A stretch of DNA of 64,000 nucleotides, taken from the NCBI GenBank assembly GCA_017656145.1, contig JACDOI010000002.1, forward strand, positions 1-64,000, in the 5' to 3' direction. The position numbers were made by a program, and so were the translations under genes. The first letter of the stretch is position 1. The number at the start of each line of letters is the position of its first letter. This document shows positions 28,969 to 37,056 of this stretch, one piece after another. The notes under the pieces were generated by a model. That model saw only the letters and a program-made list of their open reading frames with translations, did no database searches and had not been told where the DNA came from. The stretch is from Bacillota bacterium. GTDB taxonomy: Bacteria > Bacillota > Limnochordia > Limnochordales > ZCTH02-B6.

Positions 28969-29844
28969 TCAATGGCGCGGCAGCGCGTGCCGGGCTTGCC
29001 TGGACAAAGACAAACGCGGCGGTTGGCGGGACTTCCCGGCGGAAGCCAGCCGCTTCATCTTCTCGTAGAGCGCCTGCGTTTCCGGACTCGGGTACAGCCC
29101 AAACTCCTCGTACAGCAGCCGGGCGCACTGGCGGTACTGAACCGCGGCCTCGCCGTAGCGTCCTGCCCGGATAAGATAGGCGATGACGGCCTGGTGGAGC
29201 TCCTCCCGGCAAGGATCCCGCTTGAGAGCTGCCCGGCAGAGGCTGATGCTTCCGGTGTAATCGTTGTGCAGGCGTACCATGAGGGAAGACGCCCGCAGCA
29301 CGGCGCCAAAGTAGAGTTCGAGGAAATGTTCCCGCGGGCCGGCGGCCCAGTCCTGATAGGCGTCTTCCGGGCAAAAATCCCCCCGGTACAGGGACAGGGC
29401 TTGCCGATACAGCCGGCAAGCTTTTTCGTCGTCCCGACCCTCCGCCTCCTGGGCCTCGCGGCAGAGGCGCTCAAACTGCTCGATGTCCACCCAGCACCCG
29501 TCGCCGGTTTCAAACCAGTACAGCCCGGCCGAATGCTGGATGAACACTGGCCTGCGCGGGCTTGGGCCGTTGGCCCGGGAGCCGGGCTCGATCAACTGCC
29601 GCAGGAAGTAGACCACGGTGTGCAGATTGTGGCTGCCCTTCTCCGGGTCGTCGATTTCAGGCCACAGCAATTCGATGAGGACATCCTTCGGAACCCTCTG
29701 GCCCCTCCGGGATACCAGATACTTGAACAGCGTCAACGCTTTCCGCGACTTCCACGCGCGCAAGTGCAGCTCCTCGCCGTCCCGTTCCAGGTAGAACGGG
29801 CCCAGCAAGCGAACCCGCACAGCGCACTGATGCGGCTCCGGCAT
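28969..29844 (-). CDS. SARP/BTAD-family transcriptional activator
   Basis: Wing-HTH VRLLGPFYLERDGEELHLRAWKSRKALTLFKYLVSRRGQRVPKDVLIELLWPE plus bacterial transcriptional activation domain TPR region. Confidence 0.85.
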   Translation of the reverse strand: MPEPHQCAVRVRLLGPFYLERDGEELHLRAWKSRKALTLFKYLVSRRGQRVPKDVLIELLWPEIDDPEKGSHNLHTVVYFLRQLIEPGSRANGPSPRRPVFIQHSAGLYWFETGDGCWVDIEQFERLCREAQEAEGRDDEKACRLYRQALSLYRGDFCPEDAYQDWAAGPREHFLELYFGAVLRASSLMVRLHNDYTGSISLCRAALKRDPCREELHQAVIAYLIRAGRYGEAAVQYRQCARLLYEEFGLYPSPETQALYEKMKRLASAGKSRQPPRLSLSRQARHALPRH

Positions 29845-30037
29845 CGAAACACTCCTCCCTGCCCCGCGTCATGACGGCCGCTCGCCCAGAAACTTAATCG
29901 ATTGCCACATTATCGATTCAAGACAATCCGCAACAGAGTGTTGCCCCACTGGCGGGCGGGAGTTTTCCCCGCTGCCGGAGGGAAATCCCTCCTCTCCTAG
30001 GAAAGGAGCCGGCGAGAACCGCCTGCTACGGGCAGGG

Positions 30038-30238
30038 TCAATCCCTGTCGATGGCCGCATCGCCCCGCAGTGCATGTTCGTCAATGAACCGGACCACCTC
30101 CACGAAATTGCGAAACGTCCTTGCGGTTCCGCTTTGCACGTGCTGGATCCGCCCCCGCCAGTCACCGTCGGGCGTACGCAATACCCGGATGACAAAGGTG
30201 CTGTAGAAATTTCGCGATTTTGCGGTGGGCGAAGGCAT
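30038..30238 (-). CDS. Small conserved-looking hypothetical protein
   Basis: 66-aa ORF FVIRVLRTPDGDWRGRIQHVQSGTARTFRNFVEVVRFIDEH; co-directional, 33 bp after the barrel gene. Confidence 0.5.
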   Translation of the reverse strand: MPSPTAKSRNFYSTFVIRVLRTPDGDWRGRIQHVQSGTARTFRNFVEVVRFIDEHALRGDAAIDRD

Positions 30239-30271
30239 TCGGCGGCCCTCCCCCGGCAGCGTTTTATGGTT

Positions 30272-31132
30272 TCAGAAATAGAACGTGAATCCGATCACGA
30301 TCGCGCGCCCGCCCGCCTCGTCGTAGACATCCACGTCGAGGCGAAACGTTTCAAGCTGGAACCCAAGACCCGCATACGAAAAGGGGGTCTTGGAACCGCT
30401 TGCCAGATGCTGGCCGATGCGGGCGAGAATGTTGCCGAACCGGCCCTGCAAACCGACATGGAACAAGCCCTCGGCAAGCGGGTCTGACAGGTCGGAGTGC
30501 ACGTAGTCGGCCCCCAGGGTCAAGCGGCCCAAGTCCACGGCCAGGCCGACCGCGGCAGACAAAGGAAACTGATCGGCTCGCGCGCCGTTGCCCCATCGGA
30601 TCGCGTTGCGCACGACAGCTCCCAAAGTTACCCGCTCGCTGGCCTGCGCCTGCAGGCCGACATCCACCAGCCACGCGTCAACCTCGTCTCCGGAGCGGCC
30701 CGCGAGGACGCTGTATCTCAAGTTGATGCCCACGGCCGCACGTTCGCCCAAGTCCTGGGCTATCGAATACACGTACTGCTTCAACTCTCCCGTGCCGTCG
30801 GACATCTTGTAGTAGGCCAGCTGGCCGGAGCCGAGGCCCGTATCGGGCTCCAGGTAGTTCAACAGATGACCCTTCAGCGCCCAATCCGCCAGGGGGCTGA
30901 GCACCTGGGCCCGGACTACGAAGCGGTCAAGCCATCGCAGCGCGGCCGGGTTGGCGAACACGCCCGGCGAGTCGCCCATAACCGCCGTAAAACCGCCCCA
31001 TCGGGCAGGGACCAGCGCCTTGTCGGTCGGGCTGGCGAACGCGGCGCCGCTTGTAGCCGCCAAAACGATGGCGGCCGCCAGCGCCCAGCACAAGCCCGGT
31101 TTCGACATTCTTGCGGCACTAAACCGCCCCAT
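30272..31132 (-). CDS. Putative outer-membrane beta-barrel protein (PorV/PorQ-like)
   Basis: Signal peptide, alternating beta-strand pattern, C-terminal FTFYF (terminal aromatic, BAM-type signature); ASPTDKALVPARWGGFTAVMGDSPGVFANPAAL typical of OMP P1-like barrels. Confidence 0.65.
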   Translation of the reverse strand: MGRFSAARMSKPGLCWALAAAIVLAATSGAAFASPTDKALVPARWGGFTAVMGDSPGVFANPAALRWLDRFVVRAQVLSPLADWALKGHLLNYLEPDTGLGSGQLAYYKMSDGTGELKQYVYSIAQDLGERAAVGINLRYSVLAGRSGDEVDAWLVDVGLQAQASERVTLGAVVRNAIRWGNGARADQFPLSAAVGLAVDLGRLTLGADYVHSDLSDPLAEGLFHVGLQGRFGNILARIGQHLASGSKTPFSYAGLGFQLETFRLDVDVYDEAGGRAIVIGFTFYF

Positions 31133-31174
31133 CGTACCGTCCTCCCCGTACGCCCGGGCCCATAGGCCTGGGGC

Positions 31175-32413
31175 TTAGATGGTTTCCTGCAAAATGTGCG
31201 GCGTAATGAAAATCAGGACTTCGCTCTGTTCCGCGGTCGTGCGGGTGCTGCTGAACAACCGGCCGAAAATGGGCAGGTTCCCAAGGATCGGAACCTTTGA
31301 AGTGGTCTCCGTTTCGATCTCTTGCAACAGACCGCCGATGCCAAACGTCTCGCCGTCCCGCACCCGGACAGTGGTGCTCACTTCCCGCCGGCCGATGACC
31401 GGCAGGTCATCTTGTCCCTTCCCCTGAACGTCGCTGACGTCCGGCGCGATCTCAAGGACGATCACCCCATCGTCGGCGACGCGGGCGGTGATTTCCAAGG
31501 AGACGCCGGCCTCGATGGCTTCCAATCGGGTGACGGGCGATGTGTCCGTCCCCGTTACGATGCGGTAGTAGTTCATCTTGCCGATGAACAGCGTCGCCTT
31601 CTTTCCCTCCAAGGCTACCAGGGACGGATTGGCCCGGATTCGCGCGTGCCCGCGCTCGACCTCGGTGCGCAGTTGCATGAGGAAACGGTCAAGGCCGCCT
31701 GTCAACGAGTACCCGATGGTCCCCACGAGCTCGTTGAACGACACCTGCGTGCCCACCGCCCGCTCGTCCGCGCTGGCTTGCTCGGTCCAGCTCCAGTCAA
31801 GCCCCAGCGCTTTGCGCCCCTCATCGGTAATCTCCGTTACGAGCGCATCGATGCGGATTTGGTGAGGAGCAACGTCCAGCCGCCTGATGTCCGCCGCGAT
31901 GCGCTCGACGACGTCCGGAGCGCCCGAGACGATGACGCTGTTGGTCTGCGTCTCGGCACGGACCAGGTCCCGGAACGGTTCTGCCAGGAGCGACGGAACC
32001 TCATCGGCCGGCAAATGGTGCAATTTCACCCGTTCGGTGACGCTCAGCACGTGAAACAAGGGGCTGTCCGGCTCAACGGAACCCACGAGATAAAATCCGT
32101 CCATCCACCGGTATGTGTAGCCGTTGGGCAGCAAGACCCGGGACAGCGCTTCCGGAAGCGGCACGTCCTCAAGATCGATGGTGACAAACCCGGTCACCGT
32201 CGCGTCCGCCAAGATCGGAACGCCCGTCTCAAGGGAGATATCCGCGAGGACGTCTCCGATGAAGGTATCATAAAATGCGTTGTTCACCCGAACATCTACG
32301 GGTTCGGGCAAGCTGGCGCCCTCCGCGCCTTGGGCCAGCCCGGTCCCCGCGAGGGCGACGCTGATGGCCAAAACGATGAACGCCGTCCGCTCAATTTTCG
32401 CCTGCGACCTCAT
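31175..32413 (-). CDS. Type II/III secretion/PilQ-like secretin
   Basis: STN-like domain, N1-like repeat (TNSVIVSGAPDVVERIAADIRRLD), secretin core (PVIGRREVSTTVRVRDGETFGIGGLLQ...VPILGNLPIFGRLFSS...SEVLIFITPHIL). Confidence 0.9.
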   Translation of the reverse strand: MRSQAKIERTAFIVLAISVALAGTGLAQGAEGASLPEPVDVRVNNAFYDTFIGDVLADISLETGVPILADATVTGFVTIDLEDVPLPEALSRVLLPNGYTYRWMDGFYLVGSVEPDSPLFHVLSVTERVKLHHLPADEVPSLLAEPFRDLVRAETQTNSVIVSGAPDVVERIAADIRRLDVAPHQIRIDALVTEITDEGRKALGLDWSWTEQASADERAVGTQVSFNELVGTIGYSLTGGLDRFLMQLRTEVERGHARIRANPSLVALEGKKATLFIGKMNYYRIVTGTDTSPVTRLEAIEAGVSLEITARVADDGVIVLEIAPDVSDVQGKGQDDLPVIGRREVSTTVRVRDGETFGIGGLLQEIETETTSKVPILGNLPIFGRLFSSTRTTAEQSEVLIFITPHILQETI

Positions 32414-32436
32414 CAAGGTGATCTCCCCGCTTTCGG

Positions 32437-34179
32437 CTAATCGTCCGGATGACCCTCCTGAACCCGGCCGCTGTCGTCGACTCGGATGCCGATCTGTTGC
32501 CGCAGCACACTGCTGCCGTCGGGTTGCGGGATGTCTACCGCGATCCGGTACCATCCCGGCTGCAGACCGCTGTCGAATTCCACCAAGACGAACCGGCGGT
32601 TGGCTGGCAAGACCGGGGTGCCCGTTCGGACGTTCTGGCGCTCCACCGCCTCCCACTGGGCTTCCCGCACGATGATCAAATCGCCCACCTCTTCCTCCGT
32701 TCGCGGAACGTACCGCTGCAGGGTGGCAAACCCCGCGACCTCACCGTGCACGCTGCCCCCGTTGAAGAGGGTCATACCGACGCCGAGACGATTCGTGCCC
32801 GGAATCAATCCCCATTCCACCTCCTCTAGAACGAATTCCGGCACCGCCCCCTGCCCCAGCGTCAACATGGCCTCAACGTACGACTCACTGACGACGCTTT
32901 CGGACTCGCCGCCCGCGACCGGACGGCCCTGCACGCGTATCAGCGCGTAGCGTCCGCCGGCGGGTTGACCTTCCGGAACCCGAAAGCTCACCAGCACGTT
33001 GCGGCGCTGGCCGGGACGCAAGGTGAACTGAGCTGGTCTTACGGTGGTCCAAGGAGCGGCCGAGTACGGGCGTTGCTCACCACGGTCCGCCAATACCGGC
33101 TGTCCTCCCTCATCGTGTAGGAGATGCGCCACCGAAACGGAAAACGCGACGTCCACATTGTCGTCGTTGCGCACGGTGATGCTCGCGGTCCGGTGCCCGT
33201 GCCTTGGTATTTCAAGGAGAATTTGGCTAGGTGCCGTATGGAAGAGGACAGTTCTTCCGCCGATGACCGTCGCTTGACCGTTCGTATCGCCGGCGATGCT
33301 GAACGGCATCCGGGCCACCACAGGCCGGCCGGCACCGTAGTGCACTCGGACTTCCATCTCGTAATCGCCCGGCGGCAGCGCGCGCAGGACGGACACCGCG
33401 TCGACCGTGGCCCCGGGGATGATGACGCCGCGGCCCGAACCCAAGGGCACGCTGCGCACCCGGCGCCCGTCGCGGCCGCGCAAAATGAGCTCGCCGCGCG
33501 CGGCGACGTGGATGTCGCCGGCATTGGTCAATGTCGCGGCGAACATCGTCGTGTCCTGGCCAAATCGGGCGGCCACATCGGCGGATGCGGAAGCGGGCAC
33601 GACCCGCAGTTCGCTGATTTCCAACAGTTGCCGATGCTGGCGTCCCACCGTAATTTCCACCGCCACCACGATCTGCGGTGAGAAGTGAACCGCCAGCGGG
33701 ATGCCGGCCGGCCTGTCCGGCGGCACTGCCTCAATGACTAGGGCGGCAAAACCGGACGGCGGCGCATCCCGCGGCACCCGCACTTGACCGGCCAGGCGTG
33801 TCCAATCGCCCGGCCGCAATGTGAGCTCTTGGCGCTCCAATTCGATCCAAGACGACGCATCAAAGCGCCCGATACCGTCCGGAGCTGGCTCATAGCTCCC
33901 CCTGCGGGTTTCCCGCAACCCCGTAACGAACGCCCGGATGTCCACTGACTCCGAGTAGTGCTCGTTCACCAGCGTCACGTCAAACGAAAGGGTGGATCCT
34001 CGCTCGCCGCTCAACTGGACGAGCAGCGGGCTCACGGTGACGCTGGGGCCTTGCGCAAAGACTTCGGGAGCCGTCATGAGGCACACGGCCGCTGCGAACA
34101 CCGCCGCCAAAGCCGCAAGTCCCCGGGGCGTCGTAATCCCGTGATTTCGACCTTTCTCCATCGTTTTTCTCGCCACCAT
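32437..34179 (-). CDS. Secreted/periplasmic protein with two PapD-like/Ig-like domains
   Basis: N-terminal signal peptide (LAALAAVFAAAVCLMTAPEVFA); duplicated W...TLRPG...VRVP...PxGxxAL block. Confidence 0.6.
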   Translation of the reverse strand: MVARKTMEKGRNHGITTPRGLAALAAVFAAAVCLMTAPEVFAQGPSVTVSPLLVQLSGERGSTLSFDVTLVNEHYSESVDIRAFVTGLRETRRGSYEPAPDGIGRFDASSWIELERQELTLRPGDWTRLAGQVRVPRDAPPSGFAALVIEAVPPDRPAGIPLAVHFSPQIVVAVEITVGRQHRQLLEISELRVVPASASADVAARFGQDTTMFAATLTNAGDIHVAARGELILRGRDGRRVRSVPLGSGRGVIIPGATVDAVSVLRALPPGDYEMEVRVHYGAGRPVVARMPFSIAGDTNGQATVIGGRTVLFHTAPSQILLEIPRHGHRTASITVRNDDNVDVAFSVSVAHLLHDEGGQPVLADRGEQRPYSAAPWTTVRPAQFTLRPGQRRNVLVSFRVPEGQPAGGRYALIRVQGRPVAGGESESVVSESYVEAMLTLGQGAVPEFVLEEVEWGLIPGTNRLGVGMTLFNGGSVHGEVAGFATLQRYVPRTEEEVGDLIIVREAQWEAVERQNVRTGTPVLPANRRFVLVEFDSGLQPGWYRIAVDIPQPDGSSVLRQQIGIRVDDSGRVQEGHPDD

Positions 34180-34248
34180 CTGCCACCCCACACCGGATGC
34201 GGCGGATGCCTGACAATACCGGCAGCCCGCCGCACGAAAGCTTCGGTC

Positions 34249-34279
34249 CGGCAAGTCGCCCAGGGGGGTGCCGAACCCC
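34249..34279 (+). repeat. Left arm of inverted repeat flanking secreted-protein gene
   Basis: CGGCAAGTCGCCCAGGGGGGTGCCGAACCCC; about 28 of 30 positions match the reverse complement of 35161-35190, with one 1-nt gap. Confidence 0.8.
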
Positions 34280-34329
34280 TCGGCCGCGCACCGGATGTTA
34301 ACCGGTGAGCCTTTGATAGGCGCTAAGCG

Positions 34330-35088
34330 CTACTCTTCGAGGAACCCGCCGTCTTCCGGATCCTGCCACTCCGCCAGGTTTTGAAGGGCGAGCCGCACAG
34401 ACCCCACCGAGAAGTAATCCGAGACCGAGTTGGAGTTCCCGACCTCGATCATCTCCCACAGCGTAAATTCCTGTCCGTAGTGCAGATCGCTTGAGTGGGT
34501 GATGGATTTCTCGTACAGAGCGCCGTTTGTCTCGTCGATGGTCCCCCGGCCCCACGATTCGCCCGGGTTCGGCGGGGTGGTGGGGGAGACATAGCCGTCG
34601 GAGATATACGCCCACTTGGCGATGGTAGTGGTGTAGCCGTGGTCATCGGGATAGCCGGGCAGGTCGTCAACGAATTGATCTTCGGCGTCGGGTATCCACA
34701 CCTTCAGCATCACATCGCTGTTGCTGGCGACAGTGATCCTGACGGAGTCCGACGCGTACTTGCCCGGCTTGAGAACTTCCCAGTACTTGTAGTTGCTGCT
34801 CAGCGTCAGCTGACCCCACTGCCCGACAGAGATGTGGTTGGCAAACGGCAGTTCCAGGCACGGTCCGTTGCAGGACGTGGTGAGTGATCCCAACTCCTCC
34901 GAGATGACATTGAAGCTGCGGGCTAGCGAAGCAGCTTCCCAGACGTTGTTCTCCGCGTCGTACTGGTATGTGGGCGCTGGGACTCCACTCGCCTTCGGGT
35001 CTTCCAGCATCCTTTCGTCCGCCTCTGCGAAGCCGACGCTGGCAAGGGCCAATACGGCCGCCAACGCCAACAACGACCGGATCTTCAT
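34330..35088 (-). CDS. Putative secreted surface/fibre subunit A
   Basis: Signal peptide MKIRSLLALAAVLALASVGFAEA; YKYWEVLKPGKYASDSVRITVASNSDV; C-terminal LWEMIEVGNSNSVSDYFSVGSVRLAL. Confidence 0.6.
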   Translation of the reverse strand: MKIRSLLALAAVLALASVGFAEADERMLEDPKASGVPAPTYQYDAENNVWEAASLARSFNVISEELGSLTTSCNGPCLELPFANHISVGQWGQLTLSSNYKYWEVLKPGKYASDSVRITVASNSDVMLKVWIPDAEDQFVDDLPGYPDDHGYTTTIAKWAYISDGYVSPTTPPNPGESWGRGTIDETNGALYEKSITHSSDLHYGQEFTLWEMIEVGNSNSVSDYFSVGSVRLALQNLAEWQDPEDGGFLEE

Positions 35089-35160
35089 CCTCACTTTCCT
35101 CCTCCTTAATCGGAGCGCGGTCTTGTGTGCCGCTCCGCGTACTCGCACTCCTCAGCGTTC

Positions 35161-35190
35161 AGGGTTCGGCACCCCCCTCGGCGCTTGCCG
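35161..35190 (-). repeat. Right arm of inverted repeat flanking secreted-protein gene
   Basis: Reverse complement CGGCAAGCGCCGAGGGGGGTGCCGAACCCT matches the left arm at 34249-34279. Confidence 0.8.
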
Positions 35191-35228
35191 AATCACAAGG
35201 CGCATCCCGTGACTCCGCTCTTGTCCAG

Positions 35229-36167
35229 TCACGTCCGCTTGCGGCAGACCGGGATAACCACCACCTTTCCGTGACCGACGTAGTCGGACGTTTGGTGCTG
35301 GACGCCGACGTTTAGCCGGTTCCAGACGACGATCTCTTCCCCGGCCAGGACGTCCTCCAAAAAGAGGCTCAAGGTCAGAGTGTTGAACTCCTCAACCGGC
35401 ATCCAGCCCAATCCCGACTCAACGTCGTCCAATGTCCGACCGATCCCGTATGAGATCTCAATGGGGGGAGCGCCCGGGTCGGCGACGTAGCGCGCGTCGG
35501 TAAAGTCCTTGAAGGCGACGATGGCGGGAGCCGTGCCGTGCACCCGGAATCGGAACGCCTCGGCGGCATAGATTCCAGGCTTGAGGATGTGCCAGTAAGA
35601 GATGGACGTCAGCGAGCCCTCAGCCATGCACCGGCAGGTGGCCGGACCCGAAACCCGTCCGGTGTCGGATCGGGGGCCAGCCTTGACGCCGACTTGAAGG
35701 TCGTCGACGACCGGCCACTGGCCCTGGAGGGTGAACTCGAACAAGACACCCATCGAGTTGGTCTTATCCACCTCGACCTCGAACTTGATTCCGTGGACTC
35801 GAGTCGTCGGATCCGTGCCTATCTCGTATTTGCGCCTGCCGTGGTTGTAGGGAAGCTCTCGCCAAACGCCTTCATCGACGACCATGTAGCGAACAGAAAC
35901 GATGGAACGCTTGTCGACGCACAATTCAAGGGTCCAATGGCTTAGGTCCCGGAACTCGCGCCCGTCCTTGCCCGGACCTTGCACCAGGTACGTCCATGTG
36001 GACTGACCGGGTACCGAGTTGTCGATGAAGTGCAGGCTCACCGTGAACCCCAGCAACGAGTCGGGCTCAGCCGCGTGGACCAGGCGACCCCGGGCGTCCA
36101 TCCCAGCAAGGCAAGCCAAAAGGCCCATCCATACAACCCATCGAAACAGCCGTCTGCCAAAACCCAT
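35229..36167 (-). CDS. Putative secreted surface/fibre subunit B (related to subunit A)
   Basis: Signal peptide; WTYLVQGPGKDGREFRDLSHWTLELC; ISYWHILKPGIYAAEAFRFRV; C-terminal VWNRLNVGVQHQTSDYVGHGKVVV. Confidence 0.6.
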   Translation of the reverse strand: MGFGRRLFRWVVWMGLLACLAGMDARGRLVHAAEPDSLLGFTVSLHFIDNSVPGQSTWTYLVQGPGKDGREFRDLSHWTLELCVDKRSIVSVRYMVVDEGVWRELPYNHGRRKYEIGTDPTTRVHGIKFEVEVDKTNSMGVLFEFTLQGQWPVVDDLQVGVKAGPRSDTGRVSGPATCRCMAEGSLTSISYWHILKPGIYAAEAFRFRVHGTAPAIVAFKDFTDARYVADPGAPPIEISYGIGRTLDDVESGLGWMPVEEFNTLTLSLFLEDVLAGEEIVVWNRLNVGVQHQTSDYVGHGKVVVIPVCRKRT

Positions 36168-36461
36168 CCGCCGCGCGTCCTTTCGTCAAACCCCAGCTGG
36201 CTTGGTGAAAAACCTTCCCGCTGCGTCCACCGTACACCCGGGAACTCATACGACACTCTACTGTCACTCAAACAAAGATCGAATTTTGAACATTTTTGTG
36301 TTCCCGATGTTTCGCCGCCGGCGGGGCGATATGGACAGTCCGGCTCATTCGTCCAAGATGGACGAAGCGTAGGCTGGGGATCGATTCGTACGATGGTTTT
36401 GCGAGGCGGCCGCCTTTCTGGAATTCGCGATATTCACGATGACAGAGAGGGAGTGGATTCG

Positions 36462-36800
36462 ATGATGTGGCGGAAGGTTATCGCTGCGTCGCTCATCGTG
36501 TTGATCGCGACGGCTGCGCCCACGCAAGCCCTAGCCGGTGCCGCCCGAGCCGAAGCAGCCCAACGGCCTCCGGCGGCCCTGGTCTTGCCCCAGGGAGCGG
36601 AACTGGACGAGGAGGAACTGGACCAAGTCCAAGGCAAATTCTTCAAAACCGTTCTGGTCGGGGCGGTTTCCGGAGTCGTCGTCTACTCCGCCGGCAAGCT
36701 GTACGACCGGCTGACCACCGGCAGGTGGTCGTGGAGTTGGCGCGAGGCGGGCCGCGCAGCGTTCACGGGTGCCGTTGCCGGCTTCATGGGCCGTTGGTAG
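36462..36800 (+). CDS. Putative secreted peptide with bacteriocin-like leader motif and Gly-zipper C-terminus
   Basis: Hydrophobic N-terminus MMWRKVIAASLIVLIATAAPTQALA, then ELDEEELDQVQGKFF, then VGAVSGVVVYSAGKLYDRLTTGRWSWSWREAGRAAFTGAVAGFMGRW. Confidence 0.55.
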   Translation: MMWRKVIAASLIVLIATAAPTQALAGAARAEAAQRPPAALVLPQGAELDEEELDQVQGKFFKTVLVGAVSGVVVYSAGKLYDRLTTGRWSWSWREAGRAAFTGAVAGFMGRW

Positions 36801-36891
36801 ACCGAGACCGGTAAAGCAACCATGCGCCCGAGGGCGGACGGGGCCGGCCGGGGTCCCGTCCCCCAGTCTGGGCCGTCGCGGGAGAATCTCC

Positions 36892-37056
36892 ATGAACTGG
36901 CGCAAGGATTTAGTCCGTGCGGCTCTGTTTGCGCTGGTGTTCGCGCTGTTGGGCCATGTCGTGGTCCCTATGCCGCTGCCCCGGGCCCTGGCGAGCGGCA
37001 TCATGGCCGGCATCGTCTGGGTGATCCTCGGCCATTGGGCGCGCCTGTTCCGTTGA
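36892..37056 (+). CDS. Small two-TM hypothetical protein
   Basis: MNWRKDLVRAALFALVFALLGHVVVPMPLPRALASGIMAGIVWVILGHWARLFR; directly downstream of the 36462 peptide. Confidence 0.45.
   Translation: MNWRKDLVRAALFALVFALLGHVVVPMPLPRALASGIMAGIVWVILGHWARLFR

Noticed and set aside
34245-34325. tRNA-like succession of hairpins (CACCGG-TTAACAT-CCGGTG and GGGGTTCGGCACCCC) on the minus strand
   Set aside because: No proper acceptor stem or D-arm, and the T-loop-like sequence lacks the conserved A58; better explained by the inverted-repeat element
36168-36250. Possible c-di-GMP-I riboswitch (GGTGGACGCAGCGGG) upstream of subunit B
   Set aside because: Core motif GGGACGCAAAGCC and GNRA tetraloop/receptor not present
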